From positions 620,001 to 684,000 of the forward strand of contig NZ_JPLZ01000006.1 of the NCBI RefSeq assembly GCF_000735135.1: a DNA stretch of 64,000 bases, read 5' to 3'. Shown piece after piece: positions 8,504 to 18,600 of this stretch; the first letter of the stretch is position 1, and every line of letters starts with the position of its first letter. The translations under genes were made by a program, and so were the position numbers. Origin of the DNA: Chryseobacterium sp. FH1. GTDB taxonomy: Bacteria; Bacteroidota; Bacteroidia; Flavobacteriales; Weeksellaceae. Under the pieces are notes generated by a model that saw only the letters and a list, made by a program, of their open reading frames with translations, was not told the DNA's origin and did no database searches.

Positions 8504-8536
8504 ATGTTTGGAGGTCACTGCCTCCAAACATCTTTT
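8504..8536 (+). terminator. Strong hairpin after DUF2589 gene 1
   Basis: ATGTTTGGAGG and CCTCCAAACAT make a perfect 11-bp stem around TCACTG, followed by CTTTTAA. It lies 16 bases after the stop and 26 bases before the next start. It may be a partial terminator or an mRNA-stabilising structure that sets the first DUF2589 gene at a higher level than those downstream. Confidence 0.65.
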
Positions 8537-8561
8537 AACCTAAACATTAACAATTAGCATC

Positions 8562-9092
8562 ATGAGTGAACAAGATCAAAATAATCATCAGGCCGCCTTG
8601 ATAGAAGATCTTTTAGCAGCTCCCTTTATCGCTGCTGCAAATGCCAATTCTAAAATGGCTCAGGAACAAGTCAAATTTTTGATGGAATCGTGTTTCGACC
8701 AAGATGGAGATTCATTCACCCCAAAAATGGTAAGCCTGACCATCAGAAGCAATGGACAGCCCCATAGTGCTGAAGATGAAGTCATAAGTTTCGAGCTGCC
8801 CATAATTACCATCATACCATTTAATTCGCTATGTGTAAAAGATATTAGTGTCAAGTTCGACATGGAGGTGGTTTCCCTGGGATCAGACCACGGTATTGAA
8901 AATAGTGATGGAAGCAAAAAAAGCATGCAGATGAGAGGCAGTGTTGCATCTTCAAGAAGCGATGACAATTCCACTCAGGCTAGAAACCAGTCTAAGATGC
9001 AGGTTGAAATAACCGGTGGCACAATACCACTACCTGTGGGACTTACCACAATTTTAAAGTTTTACTCCAATAACATTCAATTAAAATCCTAA
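8562..9092 (+). CDS. DUF2589-type protein 2
   Basis: A 176-residue paralogue of the preceding gene. It has the same Ala-rich start (LLAAPFIAAANANSKMAQEQ, then VKFLMESCF), the same core (FELPIITIIPFNSLCVKDIS, then VKFDMEV) and the same closing segment (GTIPLPVGLTTILKFYSNNI). It lacks the long Gly/Ser insertion and tail of the first paralogue. It is followed after 4 bases by the zinc-ribbon gene, so the two are translated from one message. Function unknown. Confidence 0.75.
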   Translation: MSEQDQNNHQAALIEDLLAAPFIAAANANSKMAQEQVKFLMESCFDQDGDSFTPKMVSLTIRSNGQPHSAEDEVISFELPIITIIPFNSLCVKDISVKFDMEVVSLGSDHGIENSDGSKKSMQMRGSVASSRSDDNSTQARNQSKMQVEITGGTIPLPVGLTTILKFYSNNIQLKS

Positions 9093-9096
9093 CATT

Positions 9097-9294
9097 ATGA
9101 GTACGAACCACACGATACCGTGTCCAAAATGTCAATCTGACATAACTTTTAACGCTCAGGCATTAATTGCAGGTGCCAGTTTTGAATGCCAGACCTGCAG
9201 ATCACAGATCAAAATGTCAAGCTCAAGTATGAACCAGGCAAAAGAGGTCTTCGACAAGTTCACAGACCTAAAGAATAAGATAGCTTCAAAATAA
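9097..9294 (+). CDS. Small zinc-ribbon protein
   Basis: 65 residues. Two CxxC pairs (CPKC at 9-12 and CQTC at 31-34) form a classic four-Cys zinc ribbon of the MJ0042/zinc-finger kind. The C-terminal helix (MNQAKEVFDKFTDLKNKI) is amphipathic. It could be an adaptor or assembly factor for the DUF2589 proteins between which it is encoded (4-base and 7-base gaps). DNA binding is possible but not supported by anything else in the sequence. Confidence 0.75.
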   Translation: MSTNHTIPCPKCQSDITFNAQALIAGASFECQTCRSQIKMSSSSMNQAKEVFDKFTDLKNKIASK

Positions 9295-9301
9295 TACAGA
9301 T

Positions 9302-9763
9302 ATGATAAATTTCAAAAATTTGATAGAAGCATTGAACAATGCGGTAAGCATAGCCAACGACTCTTTGATCAGTTCTCACAGCGAATTCATCGACACATAT
9401 TTTGAAGAGGCTGAAGGTGGCGGTCTCAATGCAAAAAACCTGACAATCAATTACCCTGTCAAGATGCCGGACAACACCTTCAAGAATGTTCCCGTGGATA
9501 CACCGATCATAACACTTATTCCTGTTTACACGTCAAAAATTGACGAGGTGAAACTTACTGCTGATCTTGATGTCACTTTAGATAAGGAAGATTTATTGGT
9601 AAGCTTTTCAAATAAGGCGGATTGTGGCAGTTTGTTCGGAAAAAAGGAAAGGTCTTCCAATGTCAAGCTTGAAATCATTTTAAGGCCAGGCGAAAATACA
9701 GAAGGCTTGAAAAATATTATTGAGGGATATGAAAAAATTCTAAGAGCCCAGATCCCAGGCTAA
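9302..9763 (+). CDS. DUF2589-like protein 3 (divergent)
   Basis: 153 residues. The N-terminal helix (IEALNNAVSIANDSLISSHS) and core (VDTPIITLIPVYTSKIDEVK, then LTADLDV) align by eye with the two DUF2589-type proteins upstream, as does the end (VKLEIILRPGENTEGLKNII). It is more divergent and lacks the Gly/Ser insertion. It begins 7 bases after the zinc-ribbon stop, so it is in the same operon. Function unknown. Confidence 0.65.
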   Translation: MINFKNLIEALNNAVSIANDSLISSHSEFIDTYFEEAEGGGLNAKNLTINYPVKMPDNTFKNVPVDTPIITLIPVYTSKIDEVKLTADLDVTLDKEDLLVSFSNKADCGSLFGKKERSSNVKLEIILRPGENTEGLKNIIEGYEKILRAQIPG

Positions 9764-9797
9764 TCGATCAAAATTATTATTAACAAAAAAAAATATT

Positions 9798-10619
9798 ATG
9801 AACTTAATTTCAAAAATAATTGTAGGATGCACTATGTTCAATTTTGTAAGCCTTGGACTTTTATCTTTTAAAGTTTTAAAATCAGAACAGGAAAATAAGC
9901 GGATGTTCAATCAGCTGAAGATTACGATCCCGGTCTCCCAAAACATTCCGCTGGATAAGCAAACCAGTCCGGCGAAAGGGCAATCTGAAGTATTGAAATT
10001 TATTTCTCCTGAACAAAACAGCGAAGAGGAATTATTTGGAATAGATGTATCACACTGGAATGGCAATATAGTCATGGATCTACCCAAAAAGGACAACTTA
10101 AGTTTCGTTATTTGTAAAGCGACACAAGGGGACAGAGGTATTGATCCTAAATTTAAGAGTAATTGGAAATTTCTTTCGGAACACAAGATGATGAAAGGGG
10201 CATACCATTTTTATGAATACTCCAAAGATCCCATTCTACAGGCGGCACATTTTTGTGATACCGTGGGAAAAATAGAATTGTCAGATTTTTCTTTGGTAGT
10301 TGATATTGAAGAGATGAGCCTTCCTGCAAAAGATGTAAATGCCCAAAAATTGAAAAATAACTTGCTGAAATTTTTAAATTATGTAGAAGATCATATTCAA
10401 AGGGTTCCAATTATTTATTCGGATTATTCTTTTTTGAATAAGTATTTAGATGATCCAATATTTTCAAGATATCCATTATGGCTTGCAGAATACTCCCGCA
10501 ATGAGAAACCGAAACTGCCGAAGGTCTGGAAAGATAAGGGTTGTTTGATTTGGCAGAAAACAGACAGCTATCATATCAATTCGACAGCGACAGATTATGA
10601 TGTTTTTTACAAAAAATAG
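9798..10619 (+). CDS. GH25-family lysozyme (muramidase)
   Basis: 273 residues. A hydrophobic N-terminal segment (about 4-26) acts as a membrane anchor or uncleaved signal, followed by a linker and a GH25 domain from about residue 78. GH25 hydrolyses the beta-1,4 bond between N-acetylmuramic acid and N-acetylglucosamine. Conserved features are FGIDVSHWNG (Asp83), FVICKATQGDRGIDPKF, GAYHFYEYSKDP, the catalytic DIE (Asp169, Glu171) in LVVDIEEM and a final TDYDVF. It ends the DUF2589 cluster and is followed by a strong terminator. The cluster has no phage head, tail or holin genes, so this is not an ordinary prophage lysin; a role in opening peptidoglycan for an exported complex is inferred. Confidence 0.88.
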   Translation: MNLISKIIVGCTMFNFVSLGLLSFKVLKSEQENKRMFNQLKITIPVSQNIPLDKQTSPAKGQSEVLKFISPEQNSEEELFGIDVSHWNGNIVMDLPKKDNLSFVICKATQGDRGIDPKFKSNWKFLSEHKMMKGAYHFYEYSKDPILQAAHFCDTVGKIELSDFSLVVDIEEMSLPAKDVNAQKLKNNLLKFLNYVEDHIQRVPIIYSDYSFLNKYLDDPIFSRYPLWLAEYSRNEKPKLPKVWKDKGCLIWQKTDSYHINSTATDYDVFYKK

Positions 10620-10635
10620 CTTGGTACTATTCAGA

Positions 10636-10664
10636 AATCCTTTGTTATATCACAAAGGATTTTA
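10636..10664 (+). terminator. Terminator of the DUF2589/lysozyme operon
   Basis: AATCCTTTGT and ACAAAGGATT form a perfect 10-bp stem with a 6-base loop, followed by TTTAAT, 16 bases after the lysozyme stop. This marks the end of the cluster that starts upstream of the first DUF2589 gene. Confidence 0.75.
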
Positions 10665-11472
10665 ATGCATTTCAGGCAGCATTTAGATATAGTCAACTTC
10701 CTAATGGGGAATTTCATTCTGATTAGGAAGCAGTTACTAAATGATTACGTGATAACCATGAGAAAAAAGGTTATTTATAATATGGAAATGGCAGGTCAAG
10801 TTTAGTATTGATAAGAAGATGAGCGAAGCATTATTTTTTGTATGATCAATCGAATTACTAATTGTTATATGTTTCGTTAATTGTGCTAAATTAGATATTA
10901 TAAATTACCAGACAGTATTTTTGCAATTTTTCATTATAATTATTTGTTTCTATCCACCCGTCTCTCTGAAATTTATATGTCGACATGGAGATCTTGTTTA
11001 ATTTTTCATTTTGAAAGGTTTTATGAGGGTGCAGGGCCTGCTACTTTATTTAAGTAGCCAATTCTTTATTATTTTAAAAGCTTAATGTTATTGTACAACT
11101 ATGAAAATAGCTTCCAACTTACGCATTGAATCGTCTTTTAATGTAATTCCTTAACCTAATCTCAAAAAATTATATAAATAAGATTTTAGAGTTTCAATAA
11201 AAGTGTTAGTATTATCATTGTTCGATATAATAATTTAGTTTTGATTACGATTGCGTAAAATTCGTTAGTATGGCTCAATTTTTAAGCTGGCAATACCTTG
11301 GTGGCTAATATTAATTAAATATGCATTAAAGTTTAAATATATCATATTTACATTAATTAGGTTGTATATCTGATTAAATTTTATTATTTTTAGAGAAATG
11401 CTATTAATATGACAGATGTTTTGTTGTAATAAGTCATTTTATATTCTAATAACCAATTAAAGCACTATTAAA
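10665..11472. other. Large AT-rich intergenic region
   Basis: About 800 bases without a convincing gene. GCTACTT and AAGTAGC (11040-11058) form a short perfect hairpin with a 5-base loop, which could be a weak terminator. The right end holds a candidate promoter for the regulator gene. No repeat or RNA gene was recognised. Confidence 0.4.
11362..11392 (+). promoter_or_regulatory. Candidate promoter for the LuxR-type regulator
   Basis: A TTG (11362-11364) is followed after 20 bases by TATTTTTA (11385-11392), close to the Bacteroidota arrangement TTG/TAnnTTTG with one mismatch at the last base. It lies about 80 bases before the small open frame and 205 before the regulator. Confidence 0.35.
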
Positions 11473-11586
11473 ATGAGAAGACGAATAAACTATTTGAAGA
11501 CCTTTCGAAGTATATCAGCGGATAGCAATGGTGAGATATTAATAGCTCGATCAGGAAGAATGATTCCGGAGATGGCAAATCATTGA
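11473..11586 (+). CDS. Possible 37-aa leader peptide or small protein
   Basis: An ATG frame of 37 codons with a basic start (MRRRINYLKTFRSISADSNG) and a stop 10 bases before the start of the LuxR-type regulator. An AATTAAAG-like purine stretch precedes it. It has the right position for an upstream leader frame or small co-expressed protein. No family was recognised, and such short frames arise by chance. Confidence 0.3.
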   Translation: MRRRINYLKTFRSISADSNGEILIARSGRMIPEMANH

Positions 11587-11596
11587 ATGAAATTCT

Positions 11597-12265
11597 ATGA
11601 CTATGAAAACCAATATAGCCATTGCAGATCATCATCGTATTTTCAGAAGAAGCTTGGTTGGGTACATGGAGAGGCACTCTGATATTCATATTATTTTTGA
11701 GGCATCTGAAAGCTCGGACCTGATGCAGAAACTTTCTGAATATAAAGAGGTTCAAGTTGTACTACTAGAACTTCAGTCTGCAGAAATGGACGGATTTAAT
11801 TGTTGGAAAACTATTAATAAAAACTATCCAGATATCCGGATTATCATCCTTTCCCACCTTCGTGGCAGTCATTATCTCAAATATGCGCTGCAATCACAAA
11901 TACTTGGCTACTTTACAAAGGATTCTGATCCCATTGACCTGCTTAAAGCTATTAGGGGAGCAAATAGCGGAGAGTTTTATTATGATATTATTTTAAAACA
12001 AGATGTCGCACAGATCACTAAGTATCTAAACCAGAATTTAGATGATCATTTAAATTCAGCTCACTTTTCACCAAGAGAGTTGGAAATCATCTATTGGAGT
12101 GCCCGAGAATTAAAAAGCAAAGAAATCGCAGAGAAGCTTAATATTAGCTATCGTACAGTGGAGGGGCACAAAAATAATCTTATCAAAAAGACAGGCTGTA
12201 AGACTTTTCTTGGCATTATTCTTTTAGCTCTAGATCTCAATATGATTTCTAAAGAATTGATCTAA
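11597..12265 (+). CDS. NarL/LuxR-type response regulator with atypical receiver
   Basis: 222 residues. A receiver-like domain (1-125) precedes a LuxR helix-turn-helix (about 152-215: FSPRELEIIYWSARELKSKE, then IAEKLNISYRTVEGHKNNLI). The receiver is degenerate: the phospho-acceptor position reads LLELQSAEMDGF with Glu58 where Asp is usual, and the acid pair is Asp11-His12 instead of Asp-Asp. Lys108 (GYFTKD) is kept. Glu often mimics phospho-Asp, so the protein may be locked active or controlled by another signal. It is an orphan with no adjacent kinase and stands just upstream of the giant-protein genes, which it may control. ATG 11597 is used; ATG 11603 is equally possible. Confidence 0.88.
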   Translation: MTMKTNIAIADHHRIFRRSLVGYMERHSDIHIIFEASESSDLMQKLSEYKEVQVVLLELQSAEMDGFNCWKTINKNYPDIRIIILSHLRGSHYLKYALQSQILGYFTKDSDPIDLLKAIRGANSGEFYYDIILKQDVAQITKYLNQNLDDHLNSAHFSPRELEIIYWSARELKSKEIAEKLNISYRTVEGHKNNLIKKTGCKTFLGIILLALDLNMISKELI

Positions 12266-12284
12266 TATTTAAACATATAAAATC

Positions 12285-12298
12285 ACGTATAAATACGT
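12285..12298. promoter_or_regulatory. Short palindrome, possible operator
   Basis: ACGTAT-AA-ATACGT is a 14-base inverted repeat 20 bases after the regulator stop and about 170 bases before the next gene. LuxR-type regulators bind such dyads as dimers, so it could be a binding site, but this is only positional inference. Confidence 0.25.
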
Positions 12299-12470
12299 AT
12301 TGTTTATATCGAAATTAAATTTGAACTTTGATGCAGGTCTTGATGGTCTGGTTTTTTTATTTTAAAATTTTACAAGCCATTCTTTAGTCCTTGATGTACG
12401 CTACGATTCTCATAACCTTTTGAGACGAAACAATTTTCTATAATTGAAAACTAACCATAAAACTTTTATT

Positions 12471-13259
12471 ATGCTTGCAAAAGGGCCACAAGAACAGTAC
12501 ACAGACGAGATGAACCGAAAATTCGGCTATATGGCAACCTGGCTGCCGGGAACACCTTTGAAATTGGGGGATATTGGTGTGATACACGACAACGTATTTT
12601 CGAGAGTTGCAGGTTTGGAAGACTTTGATATTACATTTTACATTCGTGAAGATGATACACCAGAAGATCTTGAGTACTCATCTAAAGGGTCTGTATCTGT
12701 TACTACAAAACTTTCAGGTGCTGTAACCCCTCCGGGTAGTAGCTTGGGAAATTTAGATGCTGGGTTCATTGTTGAGTTCTCCGGACAGAATTCTATTCTT
12801 TTTAAGGCTAATAAAACCAAAACCAATCTTATAAAAAATACCATAAAAATTGGCGAAGAAGTTTTGAAACTTTATAAAGACGGTAAATGGAATAAAAAAT
12901 GGGTGGTAATCACGGAGCTTGTAGAAGCTGAAACTGCCACGATACTTATTTCGAATGCAAAAAATGCAAGAATAGAATTAAAAGCCAATGCCAATATCAA
13001 GTTACCAAAATTAGACATTGCTGAGGCAAGTTTAGATTTAGGTTATACTTCATACAAAGGAATGGATACCAAAATAATTTCACAGTCTGGTCTGTCTCCT
13101 CTTTTCAAAGTTAAAGGAATTCGAACAAATATTTTCCTTCCTCCTGCATTCGCAGATAAAGGACTGAAAGCATTTGATTTTGTAACCCCAGCTACAGCAG
13201 CAGGAGAGTATAAAGACAACTTGTATTTTGATTATGTTTCATCCGATGAGTGGGAATAA
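12471..13259 (+). CDS. Hypothetical beta-rich 262-aa protein
   Basis: Not recognised. ATG 12471 is chosen over an upstream in-frame TTG at 12444. No signal peptide or transmembrane helix is seen. The N-terminal part (WLPGTPLKLGDIGVIHDNVF, then FDITFYIRED) and the central WVVITELVEAETATILISNA, followed by ARIELKANANIKLPKLDIAE, suggest a compact beta sandwich or barrel with amphipathic strands. SPLFKVKGI lies near the C-terminus. The alternating pattern could suit a membrane-inserting protein, but I see no motif that proves pore formation. It follows the LuxR-type regulator and precedes the large-protein genes in the same direction. Confidence 0.6.
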   Translation: MLAKGPQEQYTDEMNRKFGYMATWLPGTPLKLGDIGVIHDNVFSRVAGLEDFDITFYIREDDTPEDLEYSSKGSVSVTTKLSGAVTPPGSSLGNLDAGFIVEFSGQNSILFKANKTKTNLIKNTIKIGEEVLKLYKDGKWNKKWVVITELVEAETATILISNAKNARIELKANANIKLPKLDIAEASLDLGYTSYKGMDTKIISQSGLSPLFKVKGIRTNIFLPPAFADKGLKAFDFVTPATAAGEYKDNLYFDYVSSDEWE

Positions 13260-13426
13260 ATCACATATATATTCGTATTACAGTTTTTCATCACTTAATT
13301 TGAAACACTGGTCATTAGAAGAAATTTACAATATGTGATAATCTATTTTTCAAAAGATCAGTTTGCGATGTGGGAGATTGGTTTTATCATAACTCACCAT
13401 TTTAAATATTCCAAAAAATAATATTT

Positions 13427-15625
13427 ATGCCTTCACAATTAGAAAATAGCCCTCAATATAAGGATCTGACAACCTCTAATAATGGTACTAATGTCCGGCC
13501 AGTTTTGAAACCGTCGTCATTTTTTTTTACAGATGGAGCATATGGGCAATCAGTAAATCAAAAATTTGGTGCAATATCATCATTGCAATACAGAGGAACA
13601 ACAAAAATGACCTGTACCGGAAAGATTTATACGATTTGTCAGGGACAAATATTTGTTCAACCGCAAGCAGGAAACTCAAATAAAGTTAATATCATTTTAA
13701 AACCTTTCAGTCAACCCATAAATGAAATTCCTATAAAATTCGTTATCTATAGGGGACTTAATAAAAGTGATTTTGTATCAGGTTCAGGTGATAATCAAAT
13801 TGTTGCAGGAAGTGCTACCTCTGGAATTGGATTTTGTCAATATATCTGGTCTGAATTCAACAAGTTTTATCAAGGTCAAAATCCGCAAGACATACCTGCG
13901 TTTTTTGCAAAATTTATTGGTTTCCCAAAAGATAATGACAGCTCTCAACAGCTTTCTGATTTAATTGATTCATATTTTTATAAAATTGTAAACTATATTG
14001 ATCCTGAACAACAAGAAGAAGACCCTGCTACCGCTTACGAGTTACCATTAGTACCAGCCGGAACGGAATTAGGAATGATCAATGGAGAGATTGGAATTGA
14101 TATTATACTTAATAACGGTGATTTTTTTATTCCTACCGATTCTGGATTTTTTAATTTATCCTTTGCAAGAGCAACAGAAACCTTACTAGATGTAACTACA
14201 AGTAATGAATTCGAAAAGAAACTTATAAAAGATGCGTCCACTCTTTTTTTGGATTTAGCATCATTTTATGGTTTACATACTAACGATTATGGAAAACTTT
14301 TCGTTGCTGGACAATCATCTCCATTAACAAGTCCTGAAGATATATTTGCAAAATTAAATGGTTTTTTAACAAAAGATGTCATCTATTTTTATATTCAAAG
14401 TAATCGCCAGCGGTATTATAATTTTTATGGCAATTATAATTACTCTGAAACAATTGATTTTGATTTAAAGATCGGCAATACTTTTAATGATTTACTTGAA
14501 ACAAATTTTGGTACAATGGGATGGCCAGTACAAGCATATGTCCCTGAAGAATCAGAAATTGTTCTTCAACTAACAACAGATAACTATTCAGGAGCAGGAA
14601 TGTATGTCAAAACAGGGGTTCTGTCAGATGATACGCCACAAGAAGAAGGTTTTATAAGAGAAGAAAATCTACTTCAATCTGCTTTGGATACTGCTGTAGA
14701 TTTAAATTATACAAAACCAATAACGTTTAAAATCCAACAGATTAGTGACATTCCTGTTAGTGGTATTATAGAATTAATATATGAAGGCAAACAGATATAT
14801 ATTCCTGAAGAGGATTACGAGGAAAACTTATTTGAATTAAAAGATATTGATGACGTATTTGGTCTATTAAATGCTCGATCATTTGTTCAAAAGACACGAG
14901 AGCTAGAACTTCCATCAGTAATGGACAGCCGCTTACAATTAATTAATTTTCCAAATAATCAAAAAGCAAATGACATCAGTACAGTGCAAACAAAAAAAGT
15001 AGAGGATGTTATACAATTTTCTGATGATCAATTATTGGAAAGAGTAACCTACGAAACATTACTGGCAGGCATAAAGCGTAATACATCCTTATTTTTGACT
15101 TCTTCCTCACCGCTATTAGATAGTACAACTTCGAGTTCTGTTCATTACGGAACGGAGAGGAATAATTTCTATCAACCCGAAGCTCCATATTATTTAAAAA
15201 CTGTAATATTTACAGATAGCTCCCAAACAGTTACCGGACTAACACTTCAAATTACAAATGGAAGTATTGCTACAAAAAAACTTTTAGGGATTACAACTGA
15301 GGAAAACCAAAGATTAACCGCGGTTATAGAAGATAATGATTTAGTTAACCCTAAAATATTTTTCAGAGGACTTTTGGAAGAGAGTGACAACCCCTCAGTT
15401 TCACCAGAAAATATATCTTACAGAGCTTACATTCTAAATATTGTCGGAGAAACTAAAAGCAATGACGGAAATTTAAAACTATATTCTTCTGGAGAAGATA
15501 TTATTGTTTATTCAATAGACGGGTTTGTTTTTACGAGTGATATTTATTCAAAATATACACCAGCTATAAACATACCGTCAAATAATGCTTATTTAAATTT
15601 TGGACCATGGCAGCAGCAGGAATAA
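13427..15625 (+). CDS. Hypothetical 732-aa protein
   Basis: Not recognised. A large soluble protein without signal peptide. The N-terminal part is beta-rich with small-residue turns and contains IYTICQGQIFVQPQAGNSNK and FVIYRGLNKSDFV. The middle has acidic alpha-rich stretches, and the C-terminal half is again beta-rich. It overlaps the next gene by 19 bases, showing tight translational coupling to the 1095-aa protein. The coupling suggests a chaperone, adaptor or scaffold that works with its neighbour. Strongly AT-rich codon use sets it and the genes to about 20.4 kb apart from the later giant genes. Confidence 0.7.
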   Translation: MPSQLENSPQYKDLTTSNNGTNVRPVLKPSSFFFTDGAYGQSVNQKFGAISSLQYRGTTKMTCTGKIYTICQGQIFVQPQAGNSNKVNIILKPFSQPINEIPIKFVIYRGLNKSDFVSGSGDNQIVAGSATSGIGFCQYIWSEFNKFYQGQNPQDIPAFFAKFIGFPKDNDSSQQLSDLIDSYFYKIVNYIDPEQQEEDPATAYELPLVPAGTELGMINGEIGIDIILNNGDFFIPTDSGFFNLSFARATETLLDVTTSNEFEKKLIKDASTLFLDLASFYGLHTNDYGKLFVAGQSSPLTSPEDIFAKLNGFLTKDVIYFYIQSNRQRYYNFYGNYNYSETIDFDLKIGNTFNDLLETNFGTMGWPVQAYVPEESEIVLQLTTDNYSGAGMYVKTGVLSDDTPQEEGFIREENLLQSALDTAVDLNYTKPITFKIQQISDIPVSGIIELIYEGKQIYIPEEDYEENLFELKDIDDVFGLLNARSFVQKTRELELPSVMDSRLQLINFPNNQKANDISTVQTKKVEDVIQFSDDQLLERVTYETLLAGIKRNTSLFLTSSSPLLDSTTSSSVHYGTERNNFYQPEAPYYLKTVIFTDSSQTVTGLTLQITNGSIATKKLLGITTEENQRLTAVIEDNDLVNPKIFFRGLLEESDNPSVSPENISYRAYILNIVGETKSNDGNLKLYSSGEDIIVYSIDGFVFTSDIYSKYTPAINIPSNNAYLNFGPWQQQE

Positions 15626-18600
15626 TAATTATCAGTCAATTAGAAAACAATAAGTATATAAAAATTAAGAAAGTTATTAGTACAATAAACTTCCTTGATT
15701 CAATTTTCTATGACAAATATGGCAACATATCCAAATTTCGTATAGATTTGGATGATTCATATTACATTAAAACTGTAGAGACTACACAACAAAATGGAAC
15801 AAAAATTATATATTATAATGAAGCGGATTACAGTGAATTTAAATCTGGAATAAAAGAATTAAATAAAGTAAGAATATTTGATATAAATAAATTTATCCCA
15901 GCTTCAACTGGAGATGAAATTTCAATTTATCTGCGTCAAATAAATCTGATTTCGACACCTTCATCTTATTGCTATAATTTTATCAAGTGGATTTATGATG
16001 AAACAATATTTAGCAATACAAATTCCGATAAAATAGATATCCCTACGATTCATACTGTAGTTTCAACCAATTGCTCAATTCTTTCGTCAGAGGCAGATAA
16101 TTTTTTTCAATACTATTCGAATAAATTAAAAACAGCAGAATTAAACATTGGTATTAATCAATATGAAGAAGTACATAATTTAATCGCAGATATAGCTGGA
16201 CTACTAGATTCAATAGATGATGGAATTTATAAACTATATGAAACTGATCCAAATTTTCAAATAAGTTTCAATCCTCCACTTTCAACGTTGATACAAAATC
16301 AATTGCAAGAATTATCACAATCTTCTATTTCACTCTATGAACTGAATACTTTTGAGGATTTTCAAAATCATTATATCAAAGTAAGTAATTATTTTAATGA
16401 CTTTTTTAATGACCTAATGGTCTTAATAAAAAATGGAACTGATTTGGATAAAATTGTTAAACTTTTAATTTCAATAAGTCCAAAAATTTTAATTCCAATT
16501 AGTATTGAAGATAAACTTAAAATACTTAGTTATTTAGCTGCAAAAAAATTGGAAACCTCCCTAGAAGAGGGATTCAAAAGTGTCATTACTACTGCGGCTC
16601 CTATTATAGGTAATTTGTTTTATGAGAACAACATTGATAAATATGAAAATCTTGTTGTCAAAATTTGTCAGTCTTTTGACCAGAGCAGTCTTGATGATTA
16701 TAATCCAAATAATCCTGGAGTTTCATGTATTGATGTTTTTCTGGAAGGTTTGCTTAAAAATTATAAGGATGGTAGTACCATCACATTATTTGAAGCGGTA
16801 TATAGTAGGTTAAGTACTAGTTGGAATGCAACAGAAACCGTTATAAGCTTGACTAATTGGGTACTGAAAACAGATTATAAACCTAAAAATACAAAAGGCG
16901 CTTTTGTGCAAGCGATTTATTCTTTATGGGAGTTTAGCAAATATAATCCCTTCGACATCAATGGTAATATAAAACAGGGTACAATAGGTTTTAATATTTT
17001 AGATGCTAGTTTGGTTAATTTCAATAATGCAAATGATCCGAATAATCAAAATACTTTGTTTAAGTACACCAGCGAAGTATCTTATGAATCTTATTTGCAT
17101 ATTGATGAAAATATTATTGGGCAACAATTTGAAAATACTTTATATAAAGTTAAGTGGGGAAATGCCTCTCCTATAACAATGCCATATGAATCAAATAAGT
17201 TCATAGGTATATATTTTGATAATTTTGACTTTGAGATAAAGAATAAACAAATAATTGCGAAGCAAAAGGGGTTACCGACATCCACAAGATATGATACTGA
17301 AATGAATGCTTTCGACCCCGTATCAAAACCTATATTGTATGGCTCGTATGATTTGTTTCAACCAGTAAGTTTATTGAATATAAATTCCGAAACTAAGTTT
17401 CCGATTTTGACAACTACTAATGACCCTGCCGATTTTGGCGATTTGAATTTAAAAGTCAATTCCTTAATCCCGATTTTTGTATTATATCATATAGATTCGG
17501 CAGGTGATAGAAGTGATGCAGAAACAATGCTTGGTTATTCTGTAGACGCAGTCCTAACATTCTCAGGAGTTGGTAATCTCACTAAATTGAGACACCTTCG
17601 ATGGATTGCTTTAGGAGCAAATGAGGTTTCTTTTTTTACAAGACAAGGCTTAAGAATATTTTGGAGTGGAATTGAATTTACAACAGGTGCACTTGGGTTT
17701 TTTGCCAATTTTATAGAATGTAATACAGGGGACGAATTTTGTCATAGGATGAAAGAATTCATTTTCTTGTTTGAAATCTTTGTTGGAGGTATTTCTGCGA
17801 CAGATACCATTGCATCATTGGCAATGAGGAATAAAGCCAAGCAAGTTGCTGCGTTAGCTGGTGGTACAACTCCTGACCAGATAAGGGCTAATCTCAAAAA
17901 TCGTTTCCAGCAGCTTCATCCCAATGAGAATCCTGCTATTTTACAGCAAGCAGCAGACGCAGTTTTCTATTCTAGTATTGTGCCTATTCCTATTGCAGCT
18001 ATTAAGCGAATAGTAAATAAAATTACCGCTTATGTTGCTAAAAGAAAAAATTTAGGAGGGCGCAAATTATGGGATTTAGATGCTTCCTATACCAATGCAT
18101 TTTTGGAAGCGTATACCCAGCTTTGCAAAAACCAGCTGGGTCTTACAGATGATTTTATTTTGGATTATGTTTATTTCGCTAACAGGAAATATTTTAAAAA
18201 CGGGCAATGGCATATCATAGATCCAGACACTGGAAATGTTAAATTTATTGCAACTGAACAGTTGGTTAAAAGAACCAATTTTCATAAATTGGAAATAGTA
18301 AAAAGAGGATTTGGCGGTGGCTTTAATAACCTAGGACAATATAAGCAATATTGCAACAGTGCAAGGAACAGATTTATTAATAATTTGCAGGCAATGACGT
18401 TAGATGTTTATGATACCAATTTTACGCAATACATTTCAAGTCTTGAATGTTCAGTCAAAGGTAGTTCTGTAACAGTTCCGAGAGTTGGAGACCCACCACC
18501 CATACATCATACGACAGATCTTCCTATAGGATTTGCGGACGATATTGATAACAAATTCGGGCTTTCGCAATCAGATTTTGCTGGGTTTCTTGATGAATTG

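Noticed and set aside
12471-13259. Bacterial gasdermin
   Set aside because: The beta-rich layout and N-terminal LPGTPLKLGDIG pattern recalled pore formers, but I could not find a convincing family motif or an adjacent protease gene.
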